Positions 43,676 through 52,714 of a DNA stretch of 64,000 nucleotides are shown piece after piece. Position 1 is the stretch's first letter, and every line of letters starts with the position of its first letter. The notes beneath the pieces are model-generated. The model worked only from the letters and a program-made list of their open reading frames with translations. It had not been told where the DNA came from and searched no databases. The stretch spans positions 62,001 to 126,000 of the forward strand of contig NZ_JAYGHP010000005.1 in NCBI RefSeq assembly GCF_034932065.1. The letters run 5' to 3'. This DNA comes from Crocosphaera sp. UHCC 0190 (lineage in GTDB: Bacteria; Cyanobacteriota; Cyanobacteriia; Cyanobacteriales; Microcystaceae). A program made the position numbers and the translations under genes.

Positions 43676-44563
43676 TTACAGGCGATTTAACCAATTTAAC
43701 ATCAATTCGTTGACTTGATGGGGGTTTTCATCATGAGGGCAATGGCCCGCCTTTGGAATAGGATAAAACTCGGTATGATGAACGTTTTCTGCTCGTTCCT
43801 GATACATTTTTGACCCGGTAATGGGTGTCCAAGGATCATCAGTTCCCCATAACACTAATAAAGGTTGTTCTATTTGGGGTAATAATTCCCTAGGATGAGG
43901 GCCGGGAGGGGCAGTTAATACGGAAGCAAAGACTTTTTGGGCCCCAGGATCACAAGAAGGTTGATAGAGAATATCGACTAACTCATCGGTGACAGCATTG
44001 CGATCGCAGTAAACTTGATATAAAGTGCGACGAATGCGTTGTTTTTGACGAATGGTATTAAAAATAAACTTTCCGGTTACAGGAGAACTCACTAATTTGG
44101 CAAAGGTTCCCATAATGAAACGGAGAGGAAAATTTAACTCATCAGGACGGTGATTTAACCCACCTGCACAATTAATTAATACCCCGCCTTTGCTAATTTC
44201 AGGATAGTTTGCCAAGATCATTAAGGTTAATAGTCCGCCAATGGAATTACCCACAAATACCGTCGGTTTATTAATATGTGCTTGCCAAAAGTCTCTAATT
44301 AAATCTCGCCACAATTCTACGGTATAATCCAATTGAGGCTTGTCCGATCCCCCAAATCCTAACAAATCTAACCCATAGACTTGATAGTTTTCTTGGGAAA
44401 GGGAGGGAATATTTTTGCGCCAATGACCGATAGATGCGCCAAATCCGTGAATTAAAAGAATGGGTTCACCTTGCCCCTTAACTGTGTATTTAATACGGTG
44501 TCCCTGCCAATGCCAATAGTAGCTTTCCAAGGCGTTAGGGTTGATCAGTTCTGATGTCGTCAT
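43676..44563 (-). CDS. Alpha/beta hydrolase
   Basis: A 295-residue alpha/beta hydrolase similar to the plant and cyanobacterial pheophytinase-like group. Oxyanion loop: LLIHGFGASIGHWRKN (near residue 36). Nucleophile elbow: VFVGNSIGGLLTLMIL with Ser near 109. Acid: LVLWGTDDPWTP. His: GHCPHDENPHQVN. The substrate is not predicted with certainty. Confidence 0.88.
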   Translation of the reverse strand: MTTSELINPNALESYYWHWQGHRIKYTVKGQGEPILLIHGFGASIGHWRKNIPSLSQENYQVYGLDLLGFGGSDKPQLDYTVELWRDLIRDFWQAHINKPTVFVGNSIGGLLTLMILANYPEISKGGVLINCAGGLNHRPDELNFPLRFIMGTFAKLVSSPVTGKFIFNTIRQKQRIRRTLYQVYCDRNAVTDELVDILYQPSCDPGAQKVFASVLTAPPGPHPRELLPQIEQPLLVLWGTDDPWTPITGSKMYQERAENVHHTEFYPIPKAGHCPHDENPHQVNELMLNWLNRL

Positions 44564-44739
44564 GAGAATTTGTTAAAGGGTTATTCAATTAAGTTTTGTT
44601 AATAATATAACCCATTTACCGATAGAAATTGAACGGGGAGATTATTATTTTATTGTTTCCCCTACTCTCACTGACAGAGATTAAGGTGAGAGAAACTTTC
44701 ATCCCCTGTTCAACCCCTATTGTTTGACATTTTCGGGGA

Positions 44740-44976
44740 TTACATTTTATTTAAGTTAATTCCAGCTTCTTTGGCCATAGCGTTTAACCCTTTCCTTTGT
44801 AGGGTTTTAATGGCTTTGGTAGAAATGTGTAATCTAACCCAACGGTTGCCTTCTGGCCACCAAACTCGTTTCCATTGTAGGTTAGCTTCTTGTAGTTTTT
44901 TGGTGCGACGGTGAGAGTGGGAGACAGCAAAAGCGTTATTCGCCTTTTTTCCGGTTAGCTGGCATTTACGGGACAT
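44740..44976 (-). CDS. rpmB: 50S ribosomal protein L28
   Basis: A 78-residue protein starting [20 protein letters not shown], the L28 hallmark, and containing [34 protein letters not shown] and [10 protein letters not shown]-like helices. Length is typical. GGAGG stands just upstream of the start. A 7-bp hairpin (CTCTCAC/GTGAGAG at about 44665-44691) lies downstream, without a clear T-run. Confidence 0.97.
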   Translation of the reverse strand: MSRKCQLTGKKANNAFAVSHSHRRTKKLQEANLQWKRVWWPEGNRWVRLHISTKAIKTLQRKGLNAMAKEAGINLNKM

Positions 44977-45061
44977 GGGAAACCTCCTTTTTGATGCAAT
45001 GAAGTCCGATCTCTAATCCTAGCAAACTCTGGCAAGGTTTTCAGCCATGTCATTGTGGAAA

Positions 45062-45090
45062 GTAGGGGTCAACAACCGTTGACCCCTAGT
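45062..45090. repeat. Short palindromic repeat (GTAGGGGTCAAC type)
   Basis: GTAGGGGTCAAC pairs with CCGTTGACCCCTAG around a short centre. It is the same repeat type as 54669-54696 and lies between rpmB and the peroxiredoxin gene. Confidence 0.7.
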
Positions 45091-45113
45091 AGATCTTAAT
45101 GATAAAAGTATTC

Positions 45114-45749
45114 CTATTTGTTGGGTTGGGGGGTCATGCGTAAATAGGGTTTAACTTCGGTAACACCTTTGGGAAACTTCTGTTTTGCTTCTTCTGTGGG
45201 AATGGAGGGAACAACCACACAATCATCTCCATCTTTCCAGTTGGCAGGGGTGGCAACTTGATGATAATCGGTTAATTGCAGAGAATCAATTACCCGCAAA
45301 ATTTCATCAAAATTCCGTCCTGTACTAGCAGGATAGGTCAAGGTTAGCCGTAATTTCTTGTTAGGATCAATAATAAACACGGAACGCACGGTTAGGTTAT
45401 TGAGAGAGTTGGGGTGAATCATCCCATATAAGTCTGCCACCTTGCGATCGGGATCGGCAATAATGGGATAGTTGACCGTGGTGTTTTGGGTTTCGTTGAT
45501 GTCGTTAATCCAACCTTGATGGGAGTCTACACTATCCACACTCAAAGCGATCACTTTAACGTTACGTTTGTCAAATTCGGGTTTGAGACTAGCTACTGTC
45601 CCTAATTCAGTGGTGCAAACGGGGGTATAATCGGCGGGATGGGAAAACAGCACAACCCAGCTATCTCCGGCCCATTCATGGAAAGAAACGTTGCCTTGGC
45701 TAGTTTCTTGGGTAAAATCAGGTACAATATCTCCGAGTTGAAGAGCCAT
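45114..45749 (-). CDS. 1-Cys peroxiredoxin (Prx6 family)
   Basis: A 211-residue peroxiredoxin from ATG 45749 (MALQLGDIVPDF). An upstream frame would add 20 atypical residues. The peroxidatic Cys45 is in HPADYTPVCTTELGT. DVDSVDSH-type loop (LSVDSVDSHQGWI), YPIIADPDRKVADLYGM, RSVFIIDPNKKLRLTLTYP and NWKDGDDCVVVPSI follow; the last is a Prx6 C-terminal block. It removes hydrogen peroxide and lipid peroxides in the cytosol. Confidence 0.95.
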   Translation of the reverse strand: MALQLGDIVPDFTQETSQGNVSFHEWAGDSWVVLFSHPADYTPVCTTELGTVASLKPEFDKRNVKVIALSVDSVDSHQGWINDINETQNTTVNYPIIADPDRKVADLYGMIHPNSLNNLTVRSVFIIDPNKKLRLTLTYPASTGRNFDEILRVIDSLQLTDYHQVATPANWKDGDDCVVVPSIPTEEAKQKFPKGVTEVKPYLRMTPQPNK

Positions 45750-45906
45750 ATTTGGTAACTTCCTATACATTTTAAAAGGAGCATTTTTATTATTACCATA
45801 AATGTTCAATGATTTCTCAAAATTTTAGGTATTTATAATAATTCTTGATAAAGATTAGGAAATGTTGTTTCGTATTTTTCATTATTGTCACTTTCCATAA
45901 ACTTAA

Positions 45907-47511
45907 TCATAAAATATTAGGTAATCCGACACTTCTCGGTTTAACAAACTTTCCTTGAAAATCAATCGTTTTTTCTTGATTCGTTGCGGCATCTTTAATC
46001 GTTCTTGCTTCCGCTAATGCCTGGCGAATTTCTGCCTTTTCAAATTCATCATTCACTCCTCCTAATAAATAAATAAACAGGCGACTGGCCAATTTTTTAC
46101 CCGCTACTTGAATCCGTTTTTTCATCGGATCGTAAAGTACACCATACCATAAAGATTGGGATTTTTCCATATTACTAAATCCCCCAATTTCATCGAAATA
46201 TATTAACTTTTCAAAGATACTTTTTAGATCAAATTCTTTCCGAAATACCAAAAATCCCAAGGCTTGCATTAAAGCAATTTGTCCCACAGGACGAAACAGC
46301 ATATTTCCTTCACCTCCCCCTTTTTCATGACTAAAACGTCTCAATTCAAAGCTTTTTACCCCTTGTTCTAATTGACGATAACTGGGTAAAGAAGCTAAAT
46401 AATCAAATAATTCCTGTAAATCTTCTAACCCTTCTTCTATTTCTTGATCATCAGGACGTAAAGCAATTAAATTCTTTTTATCTTTATTTTTCCAATGAGA
46501 AAATTTATCACCTAAATACCCTTCTGCCATATCTTGTAAAGCTTGCAAAGTTGTCAAAACTGTTGACTTATTAGAAATGGTTGCACTATCCCAATTTACG
46601 CGGGGGTTCCAGTCATGTTCATCTCGATCTTTTAACAGAAAATGAGTAATCGCAAGTCGGCGAGAAATAATTGCAAAACCATCATCTTCATTCAATAAAA
46701 CTAACTGTCCTTTACTTAAAGCAATGGCCATGCGGTTAACATGAACAAAAATTGTTCTTACCCGTCTTCTCGCTTCTTCATAGGTTTCTCCTTGCATAAC
46801 AGCAGGAATAAATTCAATGCCAATCTTTTCTTGAGATAAACTTTGTAAAGATGCTACATCTAGATGATATTCTTCAATTAAATCATCAATAGTAATAACG
46901 GAACCCGTGGCTTTTTTATACTTATTATAAACCTCTAATCTTCCAGTTTTCAACAATTCCATTAACCCTTGTATTCCCATCAATCGATGCTGTCCATCTA
47001 GGGCAAAAATAGAATAATCTTCTCCAATATTGATCAATCCCATTCTATCTTGTTTATCTAAGGAGGTAAAGTCATCCACACTCACTAAAGCGCGGCGTTC
47101 GCTGCCCCATTCTACTGCATGAGGATCATTCACCCATTCACTACTAATAACCACTAAAACAGGAGGAAATTTATGGTTTCTAACAACGGCTAAATATTGC
47201 GCCAAATGTGATTGCCGTGACCAATCTAAGGGACGTTGTTGTAATTCTTCAACGGTTTCTGCATCTCTAATAATATTATCAGTAATCGGATCATATTTGC
47301 GCCGAAACAAAGGCAGTTGAGAAGCAAAACGAACGCGACTAGCTAACCATTCTAAAGAAACAGAACCCAGATAACCTTGAGTGTTGCCCATCTGGGTTTT
47401 CTGGACAAAAATTTGCTCTTGACGGGATAAATGACGTTCTAAAAGTAAGGCGAGAGCTTCTTTTTCTTCCGTATCTTGGTGCAAAAGTTGGCGCGTAAGA
47501 TTTTGATCCAT
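45907..47511 (-). CDS. DGQHR (DndB-like) domain protein
   Basis: About 534 residues from ATG 47511 (MDQNLTRQ); a frame from 47556 would add 15 residues. The family signature FALDGQHRLMG lies near residue 170. YLAVVRNHKFPPVLVVI and EARRRVRTIFVHVNRMAIAL also fit the DndB/DGQHR family, whose type member controls DNA phosphorothioation genes. It is longer than DndB (about 360 residues) because of an extra helical C-terminal part (about 375-534). No dndC, D or E is nearby. It is divergent from the Cys-rich protein and the double winged-helix protein, with about 160 bases between starts. Possible roles are defence regulation or DNA-end sensing, both inference. Confidence 0.83.
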   Translation of the reverse strand: MDQNLTRQLLHQDTEEKEALALLLERHLSRQEQIFVQKTQMGNTQGYLGSVSLEWLASRVRFASQLPLFRRKYDPITDNIIRDAETVEELQQRPLDWSRQSHLAQYLAVVRNHKFPPVLVVISSEWVNDPHAVEWGSERRALVSVDDFTSLDKQDRMGLINIGEDYSIFALDGQHRLMGIQGLMELLKTGRLEVYNKYKKATGSVITIDDLIEEYHLDVASLQSLSQEKIGIEFIPAVMQGETYEEARRRVRTIFVHVNRMAIALSKGQLVLLNEDDGFAIISRRLAITHFLLKDRDEHDWNPRVNWDSATISNKSTVLTTLQALQDMAEGYLGDKFSHWKNKDKKNLIALRPDDQEIEEGLEDLQELFDYLASLPSYRQLEQGVKSFELRRFSHEKGGGEGNMLFRPVGQIALMQALGFLVFRKEFDLKSIFEKLIYFDEIGGFSNMEKSQSLWYGVLYDPMKKRIQVAGKKLASRLFIYLLGGVNDEFEKAEIRQALAEARTIKDAATNQEKTIDFQGKFVKPRSVGLPNIL

Positions 47512-47670
47512 ATTAATTGTTATCTTAAAATTGACTGAATAACATAGTCTTCTCATAATAAACTAGAGAGTAAGCTGTCGGGAAAAGTCCGCAAATCTTT
47601 ACAGAGACAGTAGCACAAGGGTCTTAATATTCGTCAAACTAAAAAGAGAGTTGTTTTCTGTAATACCAAA

Positions 47671-47877
47671 ATGCCCAGTAAGAAAGTTCACGTTAACGAA
47701 TACACCGTCAGAGCGCATAATCGCGTCATCCATACCCGTATTTTTAAGTTCCTATGTTCTTATTGTCATGACAGTTGTGAGAGAGAAACCTACGCGACTG
47801 CTTGTCCCAAGTACGGCAACCAATGCGAAGGCATCACCAAAAAATGTAAGCGCTTTGTCAAAGAACAGCAAAAGTAA
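47671..47877 (+). CDS. Small Cys-rich (zinc-ribbon-like) protein
   Basis: A 68-residue basic protein. Cys residues appear as CSYCHDSCERETYATACPKY, then CEGITKKC, giving two CxxC-like pairs, so a zinc site is likely. His and Arg dominate the first 25 residues (HVNEYTVRAHNRVIHTRIF). I chose this frame over an overlapping one at 47651-47884 because the Cys pattern and composition look like a real protein. It ends three bases before the next gene starts, so the two are probably co-translated. I do not know its function. Confidence 0.72.
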   Translation: MPSKKVHVNEYTVRAHNRVIHTRIFKFLCSYCHDSCERETYATACPKYGNQCEGITKKCKRFVKEQQK

Positions 47878-47880
47878 GCC

Positions 47881-48888
47881 ATGATGAAACCACCATCACC
47901 CCCCGCAGGAGTGAACGAATATTTAGCTCAATTAGCTGATTATTATCGTCAACTGATTGAATATCATCAACAGGCGGCAATCAGCGCGGCTCAGCAGTTG
48001 GGAAACGTCCAAGCTCTATTATCCGCTCAATCATCCCTCCCTGAATCGGTGGAAGCTCAATCTTGGCTGCTCAATGATACTAACCCTGTCCCTGATGAAA
48101 CTATCGCCGACAACAGGGAAGATGAAGAGACGGAAAATGAGGATGAATTTTTCGTAATACCGTCGCCAAAAATTCGAGAGTTATTGGAGACGGAACGCGG
48201 AAAAATGCTACAAATTGACTATATCTTACGGCATTTTTATGGTCTGATTTCTGAGGAGCAGCAGCAACAGGTGAAGCCGTTAATGGAACAACAGTTAATA
48301 AAAGGAGCTAAGCAAGGACAATGGGTAAAAGTCCCTGATGCTCCTGATTGTTGGACATTAACCTTGGCAGATTTTCCTGATTTGGTCGAAAAGAAACTGA
48401 AAAAAGGAGAGGTTCCAGACGATGCTTTACCCACCGCTAAGGTAGCCAAGTTGTTGTCAGTTACCATAAATTTTGTCTTAAATTTACGGATAAGATATCT
48501 GGAACAATTTATAGAGGGTGTTGATTATTTTAAGAATCATCAAAAGCATTATTTCTGGTCAGAAACAGGGATAGAAAAATTGCAGAAATTAAAGCAAGTT
48601 TCTTCACCAATAGCCAAGGGTAATCGTTCTAGCCAAAAGTCTTCTGCTATTGCTATGTTGCCGGAATATCGAGGGTTATCCAAGCAACAAGCGATTCAAA
48701 AGTTGCTCCAATCAAATCAAGGAAAAGAGTTTACGATTACTGAAGTTACCCAGGGAATTTATGGGCAATTAAACCAGACACAACTTCGTATTCTTCGAGA
48801 GGATATTCTCAAACATTTATCCTCTGGAAAATTGCAAGGATTATGGAAAAAAGTACCGAATAAAATCGGAGTTTATATGGCTAACTAA
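47881..48888 (+). CDS. Protein with two copies of a winged-helix-like domain
   Basis: A 335-residue protein with no recognised family. Residues 10-45 form a helical N-terminus and 70-95 an acidic linker. Residues 103-165 (LLETERGKMLQIDYILRHFY, ending QWVKVPDAPDCWTL) and 272-333 (LLQSNQGKEFTITEVTQGIY, ending LWKKVPNKIGVYMA) align with each other: LL, GK, IxE/DxxxxxxYG, Q, LxxG, QGxW, KVP. This shows an internal duplication. Between them lies KVAKLLSVTINFVLNLRIRYLEQ, like a DNA-binding helix-turn-helix. It begins three bases after the Cys-rich gene. Confidence 0.75.
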   Translation: MMKPPSPPAGVNEYLAQLADYYRQLIEYHQQAAISAAQQLGNVQALLSAQSSLPESVEAQSWLLNDTNPVPDETIADNREDEETENEDEFFVIPSPKIRELLETERGKMLQIDYILRHFYGLISEEQQQQVKPLMEQQLIKGAKQGQWVKVPDAPDCWTLTLADFPDLVEKKLKKGEVPDDALPTAKVAKLLSVTINFVLNLRIRYLEQFIEGVDYFKNHQKHYFWSETGIEKLQKLKQVSSPIAKGNRSSQKSSAIAMLPEYRGLSKQQAIQKLLQSNQGKEFTITEVTQGIYGQLNQTQLRILREDILKHLSSGKLQGLWKKVPNKIGVYMAN

Positions 48889-48896
48889 AACCCATT

Positions 48897-49613
48897 TCAG
48901 ACGCTGATGGGTTCAGGAAGCTCAAATAATAATACTTCAGCTAATTCAGATAATCCTGTCAGGGTGATTTCATCTATGTGCATAATGGCGGCCCCATCTC
49001 CTGCATAGAGTTGAAAATCGCCTAATTGTACTGATCCTTTAATCACTTGAACCCAAGCACCCCGCCCCTTTTTTAACGAAGATTGAACGGTTTGGCCTTC
49101 CTTTAACTGAGTTGTATATAAGTCTACAGCTTGATGAATGGTGACAGAGCCTTCTCTTCCATCTTGGGAAGCAATAAGAGAGAGTTTTCCTTCTTTTTCG
49201 GTGGGGAAGAAGTGTTTTTGTTCATAACTAGGGGTTAAACCTTCTGTATCTGGAATAATCCAAATTTGCAGTAAATGAACGGGATCTGTCTGAGAAGGAT
49301 TAAATTCACTATGTTTAATTCCCGTCCCTGCGCTCATTCGCTGTACATCCCCAGGACGAATAATTGAGCCATTGCCCATGCTGTCTTTATGTTCTAAGGC
49401 CCCATCAATAATATAGGTGATAATTTCCATATTGCGATGGGGATGGGTGGCAAATCCGGCCCCTGGTGTCACTTTGTCTTCATTGATCACCCGTAGCGTC
49501 CCAAACCCTACATAATTGGGATCGTAATATTGACCAAAGGAAAAGCTATGACGACTATCTAGCCAGCCAAAGTTAGCCATTCCTCGCTCTTGTGACGGAC
49601 GCACTGTAATCAT
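48897..49613 (-). CDS. Pirin family protein (YhhW-like)
   Basis: About 238 residues from ATG 49613, preceded by GAGAGGAAAGG. A longer frame from 49697 would add 28 non-conserved residues. Bicupin motifs: [34 protein letters not shown] with the His metal ligands, [18 protein letters not shown] with ligands His and Glu, and the C-terminal [11 protein letters not shown]. Some pirins have quercetin dioxygenase activity. It is divergent from the LysR gene, which is a frequent arrangement for pirins. Confidence 0.92.
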   Translation of the reverse strand: MITVRPSQERGMANFGWLDSRHSFSFGQYYDPNYVGFGTLRVINEDKVTPGAGFATHPHRNMEIITYIIDGALEHKDSMGNGSIIRPGDVQRMSAGTGIKHSEFNPSQTDPVHLLQIWIIPDTEGLTPSYEQKHFFPTEKEGKLSLIASQDGREGSVTIHQAVDLYTTQLKEGQTVQSSLKKGRGAWVQVIKGSVQLGDFQLYAGDGAAIMHIDEITLTGLSELAEVLLFELPEPISV

Positions 49614-49631
49614 AACCCTTTCCTCTCGTTG

Positions 49632-49654
49632 ATGATTAACTTTAATTTCATCAT
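49632..49654. promoter_or_regulatory. Possible LysR operator between pirin and LysR genes
   Basis: ATGAT (49632-49636), 13 bases, ATCAT (49650-49654) forms an inverted repeat in the 107-base divergent gap. LysR proteins often bind T-N11-A sites in such gaps to control both themselves and the neighbour. This is a weak, inferred call. Confidence 0.35.
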
Positions 49655-49720
49655 AATTCCCCATCATTAAAAAGACAATATAATATTTTTTAGACAAATT
49701 GTTTCTTAATTAGCGACAGT

Positions 49721-50638
49721 ATGGATAAGTTTGCAAGTCTTCGCGCCTTCACCCAAGTGGTTGAATTTGGGGGGTTTGCGGCAGCGGCCCGAGCAATGGG
49801 GTTATCTCGTTCTGCGGTCAATAAATTGGTGATTAACCTAGAAAATGACCTGGGGGTACAGTTACTTCATCGTAGTACAAGACGAGTTAATCCGACTGCA
49901 ACAGGAATGGCTTTTTATGAGCGATGTCTGAACATTTTAGCGGATTTAGAAGAAGCAGAAATTGCAGTTTCTCAGCTACAAGTTGAACCAAAAGGAATAT
50001 TTAGAGTCAATGCGCCGATGTCTTTTGGGACTATGTATTTAACCCCTATTTTATCACAATTTATGTTAAATTATCCTGCTTTAAGAGTCCAGTTAACCTT
50101 AGAAGATCGTTTAATTGATCCTATTGCTGAAGGCTATGATCTGGTAATTCGGATTGCTCATCCCCCGAAATCTGAAAGTTTAATTGTTCAAAATATCGCC
50201 CCAATTAGACGTATCTTATGCGCTTCTCCTGCTTATTTAGATACTCATTCTATCCCATCTCATCCTTCAGAATTACGGGAGCATTCTTGTTTACATTATG
50301 GTTATTTAGCTAGTGGTAATCAATGGCAATTAATGGGGCCAGATGGAGAACATACCATTTTAATTAAAAGTCTTTTATGTTCTAATAATGGGGAAGTTTT
50401 AAGGGAAGCTGCTATACAAGGATTAGGTATTACTTTGTTACCTATTTTCATGATTGATTTTGCTCTTCAAAAACAGCAATTGGTGATAATATTACCTGAT
50501 TATTATCCACCAGACATTGATATTTGTGTCATCTATCCTGCCCAGCGTCATTTATCAATTAAAGTCAGATTATTTAGTGAAATCTTACAAAATCATTTGG
50601 GACAATTATTTACAAAATTAACCCCGCAATCTTGTTAA
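49721..50638 (+). CDS. LysR family transcriptional regulator
   Basis: A 305-residue LysR protein. The N-terminal helix-turn-helix reads [40 protein letters not shown] and [10 protein letters not shown]. The effector domain (about 90-290) follows: [32 protein letters not shown] and [20 protein letters not shown]. It is a CrgA/AphB-like subtype. The probable target is the divergent pirin gene. Its 3' end overlaps the convergent small membrane gene by 21 bases. Confidence 0.93.
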   Translation: MDKFASLRAFTQVVEFGGFAAAARAMGLSRSAVNKLVINLENDLGVQLLHRSTRRVNPTATGMAFYERCLNILADLEEAEIAVSQLQVEPKGIFRVNAPMSFGTMYLTPILSQFMLNYPALRVQLTLEDRLIDPIAEGYDLVIRIAHPPKSESLIVQNIAPIRRILCASPAYLDTHSIPSHPSELREHSCLHYGYLASGNQWQLMGPDGEHTILIKSLLCSNNGEVLREAAIQGLGITLLPIFMIDFALQKQQLVIILPDYYPPDIDICVIYPAQRHLSIKVRLFSEILQNHLGQLFTKLTPQSC

Positions 50639-50962
50639 GTTGACTTTTGATGATTTTTGCTTTAAAGAAAATCTTTTTTGTGGCAAAATTCTCAATAAAA
50701 AATTAAGTACACTCAGAGCTTGTTGTAACCTGAGCAGTTTAATTTTCAAGGATTGATAACGTTTTTTCAGATAAATAGTACCTTCCTGTCCCTTTAAAAT
50801 AATCTCTGGTGCAGGATGAAAAATGACATGAATTCGCTGCTCTAGTCGGGTTAATTGATAGGTAAATTTTTGCAAAAAATGAGACAATTTTCGCAGTTGC
50901 CAAACTAGATAAAAATTGATCAGGGTAAGAACTAAGTTAAAAAGAATTACAAACAGCAACAT
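50618..50962 (-). CDS. Small membrane-anchored protein, unknown function
   Basis: A 114-residue protein with a single N-terminal membrane segment ([19 protein letters not shown]). A basic, amphipathic helical region with coiled-coil character follows ([39 protein letters not shown]). Its predicted pI is high. No family is recognised, though similar cyanobacterial proteins exist. It overlaps the LysR gene end, convergently. Confidence 0.7.
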   Translation of the reverse strand: MLLFVILFNLVLTLINFYLVWQLRKLSHFLQKFTYQLTRLEQRIHVIFHPAPEIILKGQEGTIYLKKRYQSLKIKLLRLQQALSVLNFLLRILPQKRFSLKQKSSKVNLTRLRG

Positions 50963-50994
50963 TCAATGTTAGAATAGGGGGTCGGAAGAGTAAT

Positions 50995-51067
50995 GGGGAA
51001 TTAGCTCAGCTGGTAGAGTGCTGCGATCGCACCGCAGAGGTCAGGGGTTCGAATCCCCTATTCTCCA
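50995..51067 (+). tRNA. tRNA-Ala (CGC)
   Basis: A 73-base cloverleaf. Acceptor GGGGAAT pairs with ATTCTCC with one G-U; the D arm is AGCTCAGCTGGTAGAGT. The anticodon stem is CTGCG/CGCAG with loop ATCGCAC, giving anticodon CGC. The T arm is AGGGGTTCGAATCCCCT. The anticodon arm contains the HIP1 octamer GCGATCGC. A73 is encoded, CCA is not. Confidence 0.95.
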
Positions 51068-51228
51068 TCTTATCGGAGTCTCTGACAAAACCTTCAAGAT
51101 AAGAGTCTGTAATGGTTCGTTGCTCAGGGATGGATTCATAGGATAATAAAATCAGACAATGTTTAGCAGAAGACAAATATCCTATTGTCACAAAACAGAA
51201 TTCTACTTAGGATGTAAAGGAGATTAGA

Positions 51229-52530
51229 TTGGTTAGCACAACATCATTGAAAACCACCAAATCGGAAGAAATCTTTGCCGCTGCTCAAAAATTAATGCCA
51301 GGGGGGGTTAGTTCTCCGGTAAGAGCATTTAAGTCTGTCGGTGGACAACCCATCGTCTTTGATCGAGTCAAAGGGGCTTATATTTGGGATGTAGACGGCA
51401 ATCAGTACATTGATTATGTAGGAACCTGGGGCCCCGCCATTTGTGGCCACGCTCATCCTGACGTCATTACGGCACTTCATGAGGCACTAGAAAAGGGAAC
51501 CAGTTTCGGGGCCCCTTCTGTGTTAGAAAATGTCCTAGCAGAAATGGTCATTGATGCGGTTCCGAGCATTGAAATGGTGCGTTTTGTCAATTCAGGTACG
51601 GAAGCTTGTATGTCCGTTCTGCGCTTGATTAGAGCTTTTACAGGACGGGATAAAATCATCAAGTTTGAAGGCTGTTATCACGGCCACGCTGATATGTTTT
51701 TGGTTAAGGCCGGTTCCGGGGTTGCAACCCTTGGTTTACCGGACTCTCCTGGGGTTCCTAAAAGCACGACCAGCAACACCCTGAACGCTCCCTATAATGA
51801 TTTAGAAGCGGTTAAAACCCTCTTTGCTGAAAATCCCGATCAGATTGCAGGGGTTATTTTAGAACCCGTTGTCGGTAATTCTGGTTTTATTGTCCCTGAT
51901 GCGGGCTTTTTAGAGGGATTACGGGAATTAACCAAAGAATATGGGGCTTTACTGGTATTTGATGAAGTGATGACGGGTTTTCGTCTTGCTTATGGTGGGG
52001 CCCAACAAAAATTTGGTGTCACCCCTGATTTAACTACCCTCGGCAAAGTGATCGGCGGTGGTTTGCCTGTGGGAGCCTATGGGGGACGTAAAGATATTAT
52101 GTCTATGGTGGCCCCGGCTGGTCCCATGTATCAAGCGGGAACCTTATCAGGAAACCCTTTGGCCATGACAGCAGGGATTAAAACTCTGGAATTGCTGCAA
52201 AAACCAGGAACTTATGACTATTTAGACCGCATTACCCAGAAATTAAGTGAAGGGTTGTTAAAGGTTGCCAAAGAGACTGGTCATAATGTTTGTGGGGGCT
52301 ATGTTGGGGCAATGTTTGGCTTATTCTTTACGGAAGGGCCAGTTCGTAACTATGAGGATGCGAAAAAATCAGATCTCGCTAAATTCGGGCGTTTCCATCG
52401 GGGAATGTTAGAACGGGGTGTTTATCTTGCTCCGTCTCAATTTGAGGCTGGATTTACTTCCCTAGCTCATACAGAAGACGATATCGAACGCACCTTAACG
52501 GCAGCAAAAGAAGTTCTAGCAACACTGTAA
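51229..52530 (+). CDS. hemL: Glutamate-1-semialdehyde 2,1-aminomutase
   Basis: A 433-residue PLP enzyme that forms 5-aminolevulinate from glutamate-1-semialdehyde, the start of heme, bilin and chlorophyll synthesis. It has [86 protein letters not shown], the PLP Lys in [18 protein letters not shown], and [14 protein letters not shown]. The start is TTG with AAAGGAGA about 8 bases upstream. Length is typical. Confidence 0.97.
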   Translation: MVSTTSLKTTKSEEIFAAAQKLMPGGVSSPVRAFKSVGGQPIVFDRVKGAYIWDVDGNQYIDYVGTWGPAICGHAHPDVITALHEALEKGTSFGAPSVLENVLAEMVIDAVPSIEMVRFVNSGTEACMSVLRLIRAFTGRDKIIKFEGCYHGHADMFLVKAGSGVATLGLPDSPGVPKSTTSNTLNAPYNDLEAVKTLFAENPDQIAGVILEPVVGNSGFIVPDAGFLEGLRELTKEYGALLVFDEVMTGFRLAYGGAQQKFGVTPDLTTLGKVIGGGLPVGAYGGRKDIMSMVAPAGPMYQAGTLSGNPLAMTAGIKTLELLQKPGTYDYLDRITQKLSEGLLKVAKETGHNVCGGYVGAMFGLFFTEGPVRNYEDAKKSDLAKFGRFHRGMLERGVYLAPSQFEAGFTSLAHTEDDIERTLTAAKEVLATL

Positions 52531-52540
52531 ACATTAACAG

Positions 52541-52575
52541 GGAAAGGGGAAAGGGTTAGTCTTTTTCCTTTTCCT
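52541..52575 (+). terminator. Possible terminator of hemL
   Basis: AAGGGGAAAGG and CTTTTTCCTTTTCC form a loose stem-loop rich in A-G and C-T, followed by T-rich sequence after the hemL stop. It is a weak call because the stem includes mismatches. Confidence 0.4.
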
Positions 52576-52714
52576 TCTGTACAAGTTCACAAATTCTCAG
52601 TTTTATTAGGGAAAGCTTAGGGTTTTTTCAGAATCTTCCCTTTCAATTCTCAGGATAAGGAAAGATACTCAGAATTGAAAACCAACTCAAAGCCCAAAAG
52701 CAGGATTTCAAGTC

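Noticed and set aside
44665-44691. Terminator of rpmB
   Set aside because: The 7-bp stem is real, but its loop is long and no T-run follows, so it was only mentioned in the rpmB entry.
47651-47884. Alternative 77-codon frame overlapping the Cys-rich protein
   Set aside because: It shares the same DNA as the 47671-47877 gene, lacks the paired Cys pattern and runs into the next gene's start, so it looks like a shadow frame.
51006-51191. 61-codon minus-strand open frame
   Set aside because: It covers most of tRNA-Ala on the opposite strand; its C-terminal residues (NRGFEPLTSAVRSQ) are the usual translation artefact of tRNA antisense.
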